Assembly: GCA_963693285.1 (NCBI GenBank)
Contig: OY848931.1
Span: forward strand, 4,816,079-4,880,078
Direction of reading: 5' to 3'
Length of the DNA: 64,000 nucleotides
DNA from: Xestospongia muta
Lineage: Eukaryota; Porifera; Demospongiae; Haplosclerida; Petrosiidae
The notes below the pieces were generated by a model. The model made no database searches, was not told the origin of the DNA, and saw nothing but the letters and a program-made list of their open reading frames with translations. Of this stretch, positions 22,687-35,113 are shown piece after piece. How positions within the stretch are numbered: the stretch's first letter is position 1; each line of letters opens with the position of its first letter. Made by a program: the position numbers and the translations under genes.

Positions 22687-23438
22687 TTAATTAGGACAAC
22701 TTCCAGGACAATCTATACATAAGAGACAAATATAATTACATTATCAAGAACACAATTTATATATACATGTATAGGTATGCACTTACCACAAGTAGCTTGA
22801 GTTGTTCCTTCAGCAATACGCTCACAGTCACAGTAATATCCAAAGAAACCTCTTTCCCTAAAATGATGCATGAAACTTATTCCTCCAATGGTTATATTCA
22901 TTGAGTCCCTGGAAAGGTTTAACCGTTCACCTCTTCTTGGCTGCCGTGGTATATTTAATGTACCTAGTGTACATGAATCACAGAAATATATAACATTAAT
23001 TTGAACAAGTGTTCCATCTCCTCGTGTTCCAGTCTTAGCTTTTTTTGTTTTATTGGTTTTCTCTTTTTTGGAGGTTTTCTCTTTTTTTGGTGATTTAGCC
23101 CTTTTTGTACTTCCTCTTTGTTTACAACTGAAACCTATTATTTTTGGGAGTTCCACTTCACAGTTGTCAGGAATATCATTGGCTCTTTGTGCATTGACTG
23201 CAAGGATTGCATTTGCAAAGAAATTGTTTGGAAAATCTTTGCAAAAATTTTGATCATCTTTATAGAGATCTAGATCCACTCCATAGCCTTTTGGTGGATG
23301 GCAGTCTTTAAAGAGAAGACAGCTATTAGTGAATAATATTGAAATAAATTATAATTTACCAATTGCATTTGACTCAATGGCAAATAGGCCAAAGAAGATT
23401 GAGAGGTAAAATAGATTTGTTGCTCCAGATGAAGTCAT
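22687..23438 (-). CDS. M-family secreted Cys-rich protein, copy 3
   Basis: Exons 23360-23438, 22787-23305 and 22687-22712 give 207 residues, with the same layout as copies 1 and 2. It is closest to copy 2; the duplicated unit is about 2,530 bp. Signal peptide, Lys-rich linker, YFCDSC and CDCERIAEGTTQ motifs are all present. Function unrecognised. Confidence 0.8.
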
Positions 23439-24351
23439 TCTGAGTAGTAAATAGTAAACATATATTGCATTGCAAATTTATAGCAAGTGACTGACAAAAG
23501 ATTAACTGTAAGACAATAGCGAGAATAATTAGTAGTGACAAAATCTAGTAATATAGCCCACACAAGTGGGTGTACGTGTTTACGCGCTCTATGGTTATTA
23601 ATCGATTGTTGTCAATATCTTAATTTATTTTGTTATTTTGTTATTTTGTCTAACGGAGACAAACGCCCAAAATCGTGTCCCTTAAGGGCATGTACTTTAA
23701 CGCCAAAACTATTAGTATTGTAACTTATAGCAGAAAGAGGAGGCGTAATTACAACGCCCACATTTAAGGGTGTGGAAATGTTATGTGTTGTTTATGTGTT
23801 TCGGTTTATAATACATTATATCGCATAAAAAATTAATATAAAGTTGCTTGAATTGCTCATTTTTACTAAAAAAGCCTGTTAAATTAAACTTTTGGGACTC
23901 TAGCTTCTTGTATCAACTTTAACATTGAAATTAAATATTTAAACACAAATAGTATTAAGGAACAAAACTATATGGGTTTACTTTGAAATAAGTCTTTTCA
24001 CTTAATAATAAATCCAATGGAAAGGTTACCAAGGTACACATATTTTAGGTGCTCAAGTACTTGTAGCAAGCCATATATAGTCCAGTAATTCAGTTATGCA
24101 TTGAAAGATGAAGCATTGCTGTGTTTGTTTAGCATATTATAATTAAATATAATAGCTTCATTTTTTTATTATGCAGAACTGAAAACTCTAATTTTAGCCA
24201 TTTCCCATTATTACAATGTAATAACAACACATTGAGGTGTTGAAATACATGGGCGTTTCCAATCACGGTACATACGAGCTCAATGGGCGTAGACTAGCCA
24301 CACCTCAACAATTTTGTTTTCTAGGCGTAGCTGGTGCTTATCTGTCTGAAA
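23439..24351. other. Intergenic between M-family copy 3 and the GPCR gene
   Basis: The left 670 bp repeats the upstream region of copy 2 without the MITE. The right part (near 24,240-24,351) is the presumed divergent promoter and 5' UTR of the GPCR gene. No open frame is supported. Confidence 0.55.
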
Positions 24352-27300
24352 ATGAAGCTGGCTAGATTACTAATTTGTGTACTGTGTTTTATTGTCAAAC
24401 TACCTAATTGTTATTCACAAGGTAAGTTTTTACGAGTATATTTATAAATTATTCTGTGCGTAATAGATTTTCTATCGTAGGCTTTTAAGGTACTCAGTTG
24501 TAGCACACAGTCACTTAATGATCAGTATTATGATCATACACTTTCTTTTCTCTATAGGTTCTTGTAAAGCTGACCTTCAATTGAGTGGAGGACATTGTTG
24601 TTTACTAGAGAACTGTTGTGTAGAAGCATCTGGTGGTTTTCCGAGGTGTTGTTGTGAACAAGCTTGTTTTACATATAATGACTGTTGCCTTGACATCTTA
24701 GATATTGGATGTCAGCCTCAGATGGGCCAAAAAATTCCAGGTACAAAATGATGCTTATTATATGATTTCCAGGGTACGTTGCAATTTAGATACTACTATC
24801 TTTATAATAGCTTATGCATGCAAATGATTAAATATGCATAATATGTGTGAAGTGTTCAAGATCTATATTATGAGATCTGCATACTTGTCTCCAAACCTCA
24901 AACCAGGACCACTAAACTCTTGAGTATATGATGTACAGTTGATAGTTTCCACTAACATGCCTCTAACATACAATTTAAGTGTGATCTACTGATTTCAAAT
25001 TTATGTTAAAACATGTTAGAGAAACTACTGACTGTGTGTATATTGTATTATAGAGTTTAGTTGTCCTGGTTTAATATTTAGGGATATGTATATACTTGTT
25101 TCACTAGCATAATAAATTAGGTAGTATCTAAAATGCTATTTCAAAATTTATTTGAACAAGATTCTGATATCCATATCTTTAGACTTTTGCAAGATCTATC
25201 CTGATCTATTTTCCACTTGTGCATCACAAAACATTACTGGTGGCTGTTGTGTTGGGGACAGTTGCAGTGTCAATAGTCCATCAGGTCCTTGTTGTTACTG
25301 TGACAAAGACTGTCATCTTAGCTCACGTCAAGATTGTTGTACTGATATAGAAACTATAGGATGTAAGTCATGTTTATCAGTGTCAGGTTGATTATACACC
25401 ATGCTATGACTGGTCCCTTACCTCATGATCAAAGCAACTTTCCATGCAAGGTCCAGGAGGACCATACTAGTTAGCACTGCTTTGTACAATCCAGGAGAAT
25501 GTGGACCACGAATGACTGATGTATGGTAGATCAAGTTTGCTTGTACTTTATCTTGACTACATGGTAAAAAGAATTTACTTCTTTTATTTGTCACCAATAG
25601 GTGCTTGTAACAATACCTGTGCAGCTCATAATTTTTTACCAGGCTGTTGTGAGGACAGTAAAGACAACTGTCATACTGAATGTACTAATCATTGCTTCTG
25701 TGATAGGGAGTGCCATAATCGTGGTGATTGTTGTTCTGATATTGAGTCTATTGGCTGCAACCCACATCCAATATGTATGACATTTATATAACAAACATCC
25801 AAATATTATATCTGTTATACAGTCTGCTCATATGAGTCATTAAATGGTATAAATTGGCCTAAATCATTTGCTAATAGACTCGTTAATGTTTCATGTCCAG
25901 CTGGTAAAATTGGTAGGTTATATTAGCATTAGTAGTACTATAATAATACACAATTTGTAGGCTATTATTTTAGATATTGTAATTCCCAAGGAGTGTGGGA
26001 TAATACAATCATTAATACGTGTAAGTCAAAATCACTTCAAAATGATGAGGACCTGGTATATATGACTTTCCATGTTATTTGGATGCCAGCATTTTAATTT
26101 CCATAGATATTTCAAATCTTAAATGACTCCATAACACTAAGTTCAGAAGAACAATTAGAAGTTGTCAGCAATGTAATAAAAAATGCCACTGACATTTCTG
26201 CTCTAGTTGAGACTCCTATGTTTCCTGAAGAGGTTATTACCATTAATAAAATAGTGGGTGGCTGTCTAACCATTTTATTAAACAATTTACCTGAGGATAG
26301 TAATACTACTCAAGTTCTTCAAAGTGTAAGTATATAATAAAATATCAATATATATACTTTAGTTTAAATGCTTTTCACTGCGTTGATAGGGTGTTGTTGA
26401 AGTTATCAATAATCTTCTTGACACTAGATATCAAAATAGGTGGATACAACTGGAAAATGTAGGTTATTTGAAATATCATAATTATATTAAGTTAACTTTT
26501 GTTCTATAACCAGAATGATTATGGGAGCTCACAGCTCTTGTATAATATTGAATTGTATAGTCAATACTCTGGACGGTTTGTAATAATCAAAACCAATAAC
26601 ACGGAAAATCATATCGAAGTCAAAGAAAACATAAGTAATTTGAACTATAGCAGTTAAAATGAATGTTATATATATCACAATATTTACAGAAGTTTTCATT
26701 AACACGACAAACAAAGACTTTGTATTTTCTAGTCATGCAACGGATTATGTTGACAGGGAAGGTGGTGTTCAAGCCTTTCTACAATACAACCAACTTATAA
26801 ATCAGGGCAATGGCTAGTATATATTCTATGTGACCTAGCTATCATATATTTTATAGGGTCAGGATCTGTAGTTGTTAATATTGTAATTAATAACATTGGT
26901 GATGTTCTCAAAGCAACAACCAAAAGGTATGCTATATATTATATAGGAAAATAGACTTTTGAAGACTTGAATTCTTAGCAATGTTGAAGCTGGTTCAAAT
27001 GTCATATCTTCACAAGTTGTGTCATATGAGGGTGCCATTCCTTTTGGAATTGTACTGAATTTTACAACGAAAATAGTATGGACTTATTATAACCAAATAT
27101 GAAAGTTATTTCATGAATTAATTCTTTAATATGTAGTTTGAAAATACAAATGTTACCTCACCAAGATGTGTTTTCTGGAACTACACAGCAGGGTATATAT
27201 TGTAAACTGTGATGCCTAAAAGTTCAAGTCAATGTCCTGTATAGACCCGATGGAAGAGGTGACTGGTCTGATGAAGGCATTGAGATAATCGATTTATCGA

Positions 27301-29075
27301 AGAGATCTAGTGGCTCTGTTGAAGAGAACAATACACTAGTACAATATACTATTGTGTGTAATTCAAGTCATCTAACACCATTTGTTGTATTAGTAGATGC
27401 TCATGGAGTTCTTGAACAGGCAAGGGACTACCTTACAAATTTTCATTCTTTAATTCATACAGATCCCTCCAAAAGAAGTTCTAGCACTTGAAATATTCTC
27501 ATATATTGGAGTCTCAATCTCTAGTATTTGTTTAATACTCACAATTGTATTCCTTCTGATGCTTGGGTAAGTATATGTTATTCTGATTAATAATACTCTA
27601 ACTCTAGCTGTCTCATATAATAGAAAAGAATTGGTGATTGGTGTACATTTTTTCATTCATTTCAATCTATGTATAGCCCTCCTATCTGGATATCTCATCT
27701 ATCTTTTCTTTATTGATGATAAGTTAATCAATGTCACTCATTCAAAGGTAATTATTAATGTATTATTGTAACAATGATATAACAATAATTGTTTGTAGGC
27801 TGGCTGTGCTGTTATAGCTGGTTTTCTCCATTACTTTTTTCTTGCAACTTTTTCATGGATGTTATGTGAAGGCATCATGTTGTTTTTATTGTTGGTTATT
27901 GTATTCTCAAAAATTAGTAAAAGGTGGTATTTGTTTCTTATTATTGGATGGGGTAAGAAATGTGAATGAGATTTGTTAATGATCTTTGCATTTTTTAAGG
28001 TTTACCAGTCATTCCTGTTGTCATATCTGCTGGTGTGATACATGATGCTTATGGAGTACATGGAAAATTGTATGATTGTTAGATATAATGTATTGTTATA
28101 TAGTTTGTTTATTTTCTATAGTTGTTGGTTAGATCCAAACAAGAGAGGAGCAGTGTGGGCCTTTGCTGGACCAATGATTGGGTTTATTTTGGTATGTTTT
28201 GCTAATGAATGGATACATAATTTTCAATTATATTATGTATGGGACAGGTTAACATCATTTTTCTGATTTTGTCATTGAGAGCTTTGATTCGTTATCATTC
28301 CAGAACCTTGAAAGACAAAGGAGAAAAGAAGATTGGTTATGCTGTCTTTAAGTGAGTAGTCAATGCTTTCTTTTACCACTAAATATACAATGTCACTAGA
28401 AAAACCATTCTTGGAACTTTGACATTGATTCCTCTCCTTGGAGTAACATGGTTGATTGGTGTGTTTTTAGTTAATACTCAGACAACAGTCTTTGCATGGC
28501 TATTTGTTGTTCTTGCTTGTTCTCAAGTAGGCTGAACATCAAATCATATATAACTATATATTCTCAATTTTATCTAGGGAATTTTAATCTTTCTTCTTAA
28601 TATATTACGAAATGAAAAGGTAAAACTTAACAATTAGCCTTATTATAATATATACATAATTTGTCATACAGATTAAGAGGACTTTAGTACATAAATGCTG
28701 TCCTTGTCTAGCAACTAAGGTATAATAATATTCAATGTATTATTACTAAACAAAATAATATACTAATATATTTTGTTGGCAAAAGAAAACTGAGACTAAC
28801 AGCAAAGTCTATCAACGTGGCACTCTGATGAGAGGAAGACAAGATAGTCAAAGGGACAGTACTCACCTGACATCATTGGATAGAGAAACATCTTTCCAGT
28901 TTTCTACACTTGACAAGAAAAAATCACTCAATGATTGGAAGAGAGACAGTGTGGTTGATACCCCTCTACCAATTATGAGTATGTTACATTTATGAATATC
29001 ACTGGTTTTGGATTACATATCTGTCATTAATGTTTCCTTTGTTATTATATTATAGATAAGGAAGGTAATAACTAA
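24352..29075 (+). CDS. Adhesion G-protein-coupled receptor with somatomedin-B-like domains
   Basis: A many-exon gene with short introns. Exon 1 from ATG 24352 encodes a signal peptide. Three Cys-rich exons (about 24,560-24,740, 25,185-25,362, 25,602-25,775) each carry the CxC-D/E-x-C...DCCxDI pattern of somatomedin-B-like modules. An HRM-like segment follows (SCPAGKIG...YCNSQGVWD). Then comes a GAIN region with a GPS: CVFWNYTAG, GDWSDEG and the cleavage triplet in SSHLTPF (HL|T). Seven hydrophobic helices follow (about 27,470-28,620), including WMLCEGIMLFLLL and GVTWLIGVFLVN. A Ser/Arg-rich cytoplasmic tail ends at TAA 29073-29075. This matches family B2 receptors: autoproteolysis at the GPS, ligand binding outside. 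The ligand cannot be inferred. Parts of the gene were copied to 19,440 and 22,178. Confidence 0.85.
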
Positions 29076-29348
29076 AATGACTAGCTATTAAAGCAAGTTC
29101 ATAAACAACTTTTAAAGTGTTTTACAATTATAATTATTATATACATTATGTGCCCCTTCAAGATACCAATATATGTTATATAGTCAAGTACATGTATAGA
29201 GTGACTTTTTAACTGTCATATTAACACATTTATTTATTAACATACACATTATCAACTGTATGTGTACTTTTTATGTATATATATATACATATATTAAATG
29301 CTGTATGTTATCAGCAATATTAATTTATTTAAATAATGCAGGCATTAT

Positions 29349-32080
29349 TCAGATTTCATGATCAGAAGAAGCTGACTTAGTTGTTCTCTCTAACTCATCA
29401 ATGCTCACTAGCTCTATTTCCATTTTCTGATAGCGTGCATGTGCATTTTTGGTTCTGCATTTTGAACACTGCCCACTCCATACTTTAACTATGACAGTCA
29501 GCACTGTAAATATGATCAATGATGTGATCCCACTAGCTAACATTATATACAATAGTATCATAGGGTGCTGCTTTATGAGAAGACTAACAGATAGAGATAT
29601 AGATATGTACCCAATACGACTTGCAAACAATACCATCCCTGTTGCTTTAGCATTCGATGGAGCATACTTGCTTAGCCATGTTATTATCAAAGGAAAGATT
29701 GGAGCCATTGACATTCCGATCAATGCTCCTCCAATCCATAATGCAATAGCATGACTGGAGCCTGCTATCATGATCAAACAAGAAATTATAACTCCAGATA
29801 AGCATGTAAACATCAGAAAAGTCACTGACAGTTTACACAGTAGAAAACCAACACCAACAAAACGAAACAAAGCAAAGTTACCATATTCAATTGATAACAG
29901 TAATGCTGCATTATATTTACTAAAGTGAGCGTTACTTTTGACTGCATAAGCAAAGAACAAATTCAATAGTGTTGTCTCAGAGCCCGCATAAATTGCTACG
30001 AGATGAAATAAACCAATGAGAACAATAACATTATATGCTCTTGACGATGGATGGAAGGTGTCATTGCTATCATTAATTTTCTTTGAATTTTCTTCTGAAG
30101 CTTCTTCCTCTGCATTGTTAATGTTTTCAGTCTTTGTTAAATCAACATTGACTTCTTCCTCTACTTTCTTATTTGTTTCTATATCAATAAAGCAACAGTC
30201 CTTAATGCCATAATAAATAAAGGCTGGAATTGGAATCAACAAAGGAAAGCCACAGATCAGATATGCCCATTCAAAACGAGAAGTATCTACTGAAGTTATT
30301 GTGGAGTTACAGACTGAGGTATTGTGTATTACATCTCCTATAGTCTCTACGATATTACTATCTGCACAAGAATCCATCAGCCAACTCGAACAAGATTCAC
30401 TTAAATTCCAGGCAGTAGTCAGGTTTTCATTGTAACTCATTTCAGTGAAGTAGGTACAGTTGAGTTGTAAGAAATCACTCGTATATCCTACTATTGAATT
30501 GCTGTTTCCTTGTGATATGAATTCTTTAGCAATCAACGGAGTTATAAAAAAGCCAACTGCTATTGCACAATGTATAAACTGTAAACTAGGACCAGATTTA
30601 TGATGCCACGCTCTCAATAGTACTGCATGAACACCTGTGAAAAAATGCTGTCATATATGCAGTACTAAACCACTTGAGTGAATTTTGCACTGTACTAATG
30701 CATTATTCCAACTAGCTATATCATATCAAGTGCTTACACAGTCACTACTGTTTTAGCTACCTATGATATCACTGACAGTTAAAATGTACACATGGTTTAT
30801 ACAGTAATATAGTGACTATTGTAATGTGACTGGATGAACATTCTTAAATGTGAAATGATAGCATCTACCATTTAAAAACATAGTATTGCAGACTCATTCT
30901 CCATACGTGATTGAGCATTGTATCATTTACCGTTGCTCACAGCTCCATGCATACAATCTTGGAATGTTAAAAATACACCCAGCATGATCAAATTGACAGA
31001 ATATGGAACAGTCATTATAGCTGTATGTGTGGATATGATAATGAATAATAGCATCCTCTCAGCCTATTACTGTATCACTGTGAAAGTGATTACTTGATTT
31101 AACCAAGATTTGATTGGGTGCATATGTATATAGCAATTATTTGATGCAAACTATAAAAGGAAACATCTTACTGTTTTCGTTCCTATTGTACGTACCATCA
31201 AATTAACTGTATAGGTTTCTGATAGTATGTTAGGAATGAAAACTGTATAACCATATATTATATTGGTTAAATCAACCAATCAATTTTTACAGCGGTATCG
31301 CTCCCATCCATACAATACATAGACCCAATTGATAGAACAATATTATATAATGTTATCAGTGGTGATACTGTCCCTAATAAGATGACAGGATAATTAAACA
31401 TAAAGAATGAGTATAATACATGTAATTTCAATTTGTTGCTATATTCAATAACTTTTGATTCAAACAACAAACTGAAAATACTTTTAAATGAGGAGAGAGT
31501 TTATTGCTTAGCACTAAATAGCAAGTAAAGCTCAGCATAAAACTATGTAAATCAACATGAAAGCATTTCATACCTCTAATGATAGACGATTTTCTGACAT
31601 AGCACTATAGACTAGTATCTGGGGACATTATTCACTGGGAAATAGTTTGCTTTGATTAAAGATGTGGGAGTCAACTAGTATAATAAACACTCATTTCCTT
31701 GTTACTATATGTTAATGCTACTTTATAACTACTTGGCACATTAATAACACAGTACTAATCATACCAGCAAATTCACATATTAAAAGCACAATTAGAAGCC
31801 AAAAAGACTGCCGACGAAATCTATCACAGCAAACACCAGATGTCAAACTACCTAGCATATTACCAACAGATCGAATTGTCAACAAAATGAAAATGTCTTC
31901 AACAGCTACACCCATTTTATCTGCTAGATCAAACACTGTAGAACTAATGATCATTATAGCTGTGCCCTAAAAGGTTTAAATTGAAACATGGATTTACTAT
32001 AATGATCTCACTAGTCCCACAAATGTTATTGCACACCACACGCTAAGAAAGATGTCTTTCAGTCTACAGGATGGCTTCAT
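29349..32080 (-). CDS. MFS transporter, MFSD4/NaGLT1-like
   Basis: Exons 32012-32080, 31765-31966, 31314-31373, 30931-31020 and 29349-30634 join without frame breaks to 568 residues. The first half has SVWCAITFVGLG, then the MFS loop GSLTSGVCCDRFRRQ (A-motif like). LLRAWHHKSGPSLQFIHC follows, the sort of segment typical of the MFSD4/sodium-dependent glucose transporter 1 branch. A charged, Asn-rich central loop separates two sets of six helices. The C-terminal tail is cytoplasmic. Substrate (glucose or other sugar) is inferred from the branch only. It is convergent with the GPCR gene and divergent from the next gene, with 269 bp between start codons. Confidence 0.75.
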
Positions 32081-32349
32081 TACACAATAAGTTCCGAGTT
32101 CTTACTAATAAGAATAATACTATAAAAACAAAATGGTCTAAGAAAGTTGCTTTAGCTCTATACCGTTAGATATCAGATAGCACACTAGCCCTTTATCAGT
32201 AACAACAGGAAATAAACCCAGATTATTTAACAATAATAATTATTATTATTATGTAGCATTCGCCCACATAGTGATCATGAGTGGGCGTTACCTATACTTG
32301 CATTGACTGTCAGTCAGTGATCATTAATTATTCTTCTCAAAATAAGAGC

Positions 32350-33491
32350 ATGGCCTCACCAAGCATAGGATCTGAAAATATCTATTCTATTGAGTAAGTT
32401 ATCTCTAATGCCAGTTTTATTAATATGTACACATATTCTCTCATTATATTTGTTGTAGAAGACTAGAAAAAGAAGTGGTTCACAAAAGATGGCCATATGA
32501 AATATTCATCCCAAACAAGATTATCAAGGAAATACCATGGAAACACAATTTATGGGAGGAGGAAGTGTTGTTAAAGTTGCCACAGACTTGTTGGACAGCA
32601 AAACCACCAAAAATTTGCCTCCCAGTTAAGCAGTTAGCAAAAATAATTCACTTCAGTGATACTGATTTGATAATTGACAGCCACAGGAAAATGGGGATTT
32701 TTGCATACAGTCCCAAGACAGGCACAAAAAATTCTTTTATAGAATCAAATGATGAAGCCACATTTTGTAAGGTTATATACCGCAGAGGTGTCCTAATGAA
32801 AGGAACATACTCTTGGTGGTCTATTGATGCAAGTACTATAAAACCAATGTTAAATGAAGCACCTGAAGAAATGACAGGGTGTGTATCACCATTATTTGGA
32901 CACTCTTCTATTTATGGCACAACTAAATTATTGGTCAGTTTTGATGATCTTATCCATTGCTATCGACAGTCCATTTCTTCTGAGCAAGGCATAGAAGGAG
33001 AGGTTGCATTCAAGTCAGGAGGGACATTGCTATACAGAAGAAAAATAAGCCATGTTATTATTGTTTATCTAAAAAAAGATGGCCAGGAAGTACCAGCAGA
33101 TTTAACTGACTACAATGATTATGAATTTGATACCAACGAGGATGGTGTTAAAACAGTAACTATAGAACGACCTTTCCAAGGAGTAATATACGAACCTATT
33201 GACCCAAGTGGAAAAACTGTAATATATTCGAGTTGGGATTGCTATGTGTTTGCATTCTACTATCCCTATCTCAGAGAAGACAGTCATAAAGTGTTTTGTA
33301 TACCAACTAGAGTCCTCAGTTTTGCTAAAGTAACTCATTATCATTTTAACAAAGAGGGGATACCTAACCAACATAGAATTGGTGTCTGTCATAGAATAAC
33401 TGAAGAGGCAGAATGTCCAGACTACGAGAGATACAGCAATAGTCACATACCATATGAAGAATTGGAGAGAAAATTAAACTGGTCGGCTTGA
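32350..33491 (+). CDS. Unrecognised 358-residue protein
   Basis: Two exons (32350-32393 and 32459-33491) give 358 residues starting MASPSIGSENIYSIERLEKE. No signal peptide or membrane helix is visible. Composition is mixed, with many aromatic residues. Notable segments are HFSDTDLIIDSH, WWSIDASTIKPML, GGTLLYRRKISHVIIVYLKK and SSWDCYVFAFYYPYL. I do not recognise a domain. It looks like a soluble intracellular protein. A partial copy of its 3' end lies at about 33,838-33,930. It shares an intergenic stretch with the divergent MFS gene. Confidence 0.7.
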
Positions 33492-34310
33492 CTCTTTCCA
33501 ACAATATATGAATTCATTCTATGTACTCAAGATGATCATAATGTCATACACAATTTATCTTTACATTATCATTATTTGCAATCAGTGCAGAGTTGGGCAA
33601 CTAAAAAGCACTAGCTAATACAATGCACAATTCCTATTTAACTCATAAAAATGATCATAAATGATGACAAGAGTTGAGATACTCTTTGAGCGTGTGAGTG
33701 AAGACATCAGTGAGCACTCCACTACAGTAGTTATTATCATATTGCATATTAAGATGTATATGGTGTTCTGTTCAAAGCTAAAAAGAAACATTTATGAGTT
33801 AAAAATAGTTGTTGATATGAGCATTGATTGATTACAAGAGATACAACAATAGTCACATTATCTTATGAAGAATTGGAAAGAACTACAGCTGTAAATTAAA
33901 CTGCATGTAAACTTTGACTCTTTCCAACCATTCATTCTAGAATGCAATATTACTATATTCTACTCAATTAATTTTAATAATAAATAGTCAACATAATGAA
34001 AATTTCCCTGCAATTAATTTACTCAGTATCTCTTTTCAACAAGTAACTGTAAAGTAAAATTAATAATTAACATTACATACACTATATATGAAACAGATTG
34101 TTACACTATATCATCTTTACTAATACAGTATCTCATCTCAGTAATCATTTCTATAAGTAATATGAATATATAGATACGTACATCATGTTATATTAGTATA
34201 TAGTGCCCCCTACTCTGCACGTGATCACAATTAATAAAATTACTAATTTTGCTGGTATTATCAAAATTAGGAGCTAGGTGTGGCCTCATGACTTCGTAAG
34301 GAACACTACA
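33492..34310. other. Intergenic with duplicated gene-end fragments
   Basis: 33,715-33,790 resembles the AK9 3' end at 35,087-35,160. 33,838-33,930 resembles the last codons and 3' flank of the preceding gene (33,428-33,500). The remainder is AT-rich without a gene; the amidase gene promoter lies at the right end. Confidence 0.6.
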
Positions 34311-34778
34311 ATGGCAAATCTTTTTTACCGAATTGTTTTTTGTTTGATGCTATTAACATGCTTCTTCCTCACTTGTGAATCACAGTCTCTATCTACAGCG
34401 TGGTCTAAGTACAGCAGTGGCTGTAAATGCGGGAACAAGCATGGATACAAAGACAACTGTGCTCATTATCTCTCCCATGCACTGATACGTGCAGGCTACA
34501 GCGAGCTTGATGGAGGAACTGGACTTGAAAAAAGAATAGTAAATGGATTTGCTGTCTGTTCTGCAGGGCGACCAATTCGTGCTAAAGAACTACGAAGTTG
34601 GTTTAGTCGCAAGTGGACGAGACACTCAACTCCTCGTGACGGGATCAACGTCGTCTATCAAGAAAGAGCAGATGGACAAGGACATGTCCTGTTAAAAATG
34701 TACTCTGGTGGTAAGAATACTGGGTTTCGTGGCACGGGAGATTACCCTAACTGGCCTACTCAGGAGTACTATTATTAG
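34311..34778 (+). CDS. Secreted cysteine amidase-like protein (NlpC/P60 or Tae-type fold, tentative), copy 1
   Basis: An intronless gene of 155 residues. An upstream in-frame ATG at 34278 exists, but the start at 34311 gives a clean signal peptide (MANLFYRIVFCLMLLTCFF). The mature domain has DNCAHYLSHALIRAGY, where a Cys begins a helix, and GHVLLKMYSGG, where a His sits on a strand. This is the Cys-His layout of papain-like amidases such as NlpC/P60 and type VI amidase effectors. Domesticated forms of the latter are known in several animals as antibacterial amidases. No intron, small size and this fold suggest acquisition from bacteria, which is inference. Ends GTGDYPNWPTQEYYY. A close copy lies at 40,323. 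Confidence 0.65.
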   Translation: MANLFYRIVFCLMLLTCFFLTCESQSLSTAWSKYSSGCKCGNKHGYKDNCAHYLSHALIRAGYSELDGGTGLEKRIVNGFAVCSAGRPIRAKELRSWFSRKWTRHSTPRDGINVVYQERADGQGHVLLKMYSGGKNTGFRGTGDYPNWPTQEYYY

Positions 34779-35113
34779 CACTACACAATTCAATGTATTG
34801 ACTATTTGCTATGCATTTGATATTACTCTAAAGTTCACGTATTGTTTGTTATTACAAGAACTTAACCCCTAACCATACAAATTCATTTATTATTTTTACT
34901 ATATAATTATAGTAATAACAGAGAGGACACCTGCCACTTGATTGCCCTTGGAAAAATTGAATAACAAATACTTGCAGATGGCCTGGAGTGTGTGCATGTA
35001 CTCTGAACTGTTACTGAAGATTTAAGTTAGGAGAGACATTAATTATAGATATAAGAGGAATTTGTGAACTGTCTGAAACTAAAACACTCCACTATAGTAG
35101 TTATTATCATATA
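34779..35113. other. Intergenic between amidase gene and AK9 3' end
   Basis: AT-rich, convergent 3' flanks. No gene or element recognised. Confidence 0.55.
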
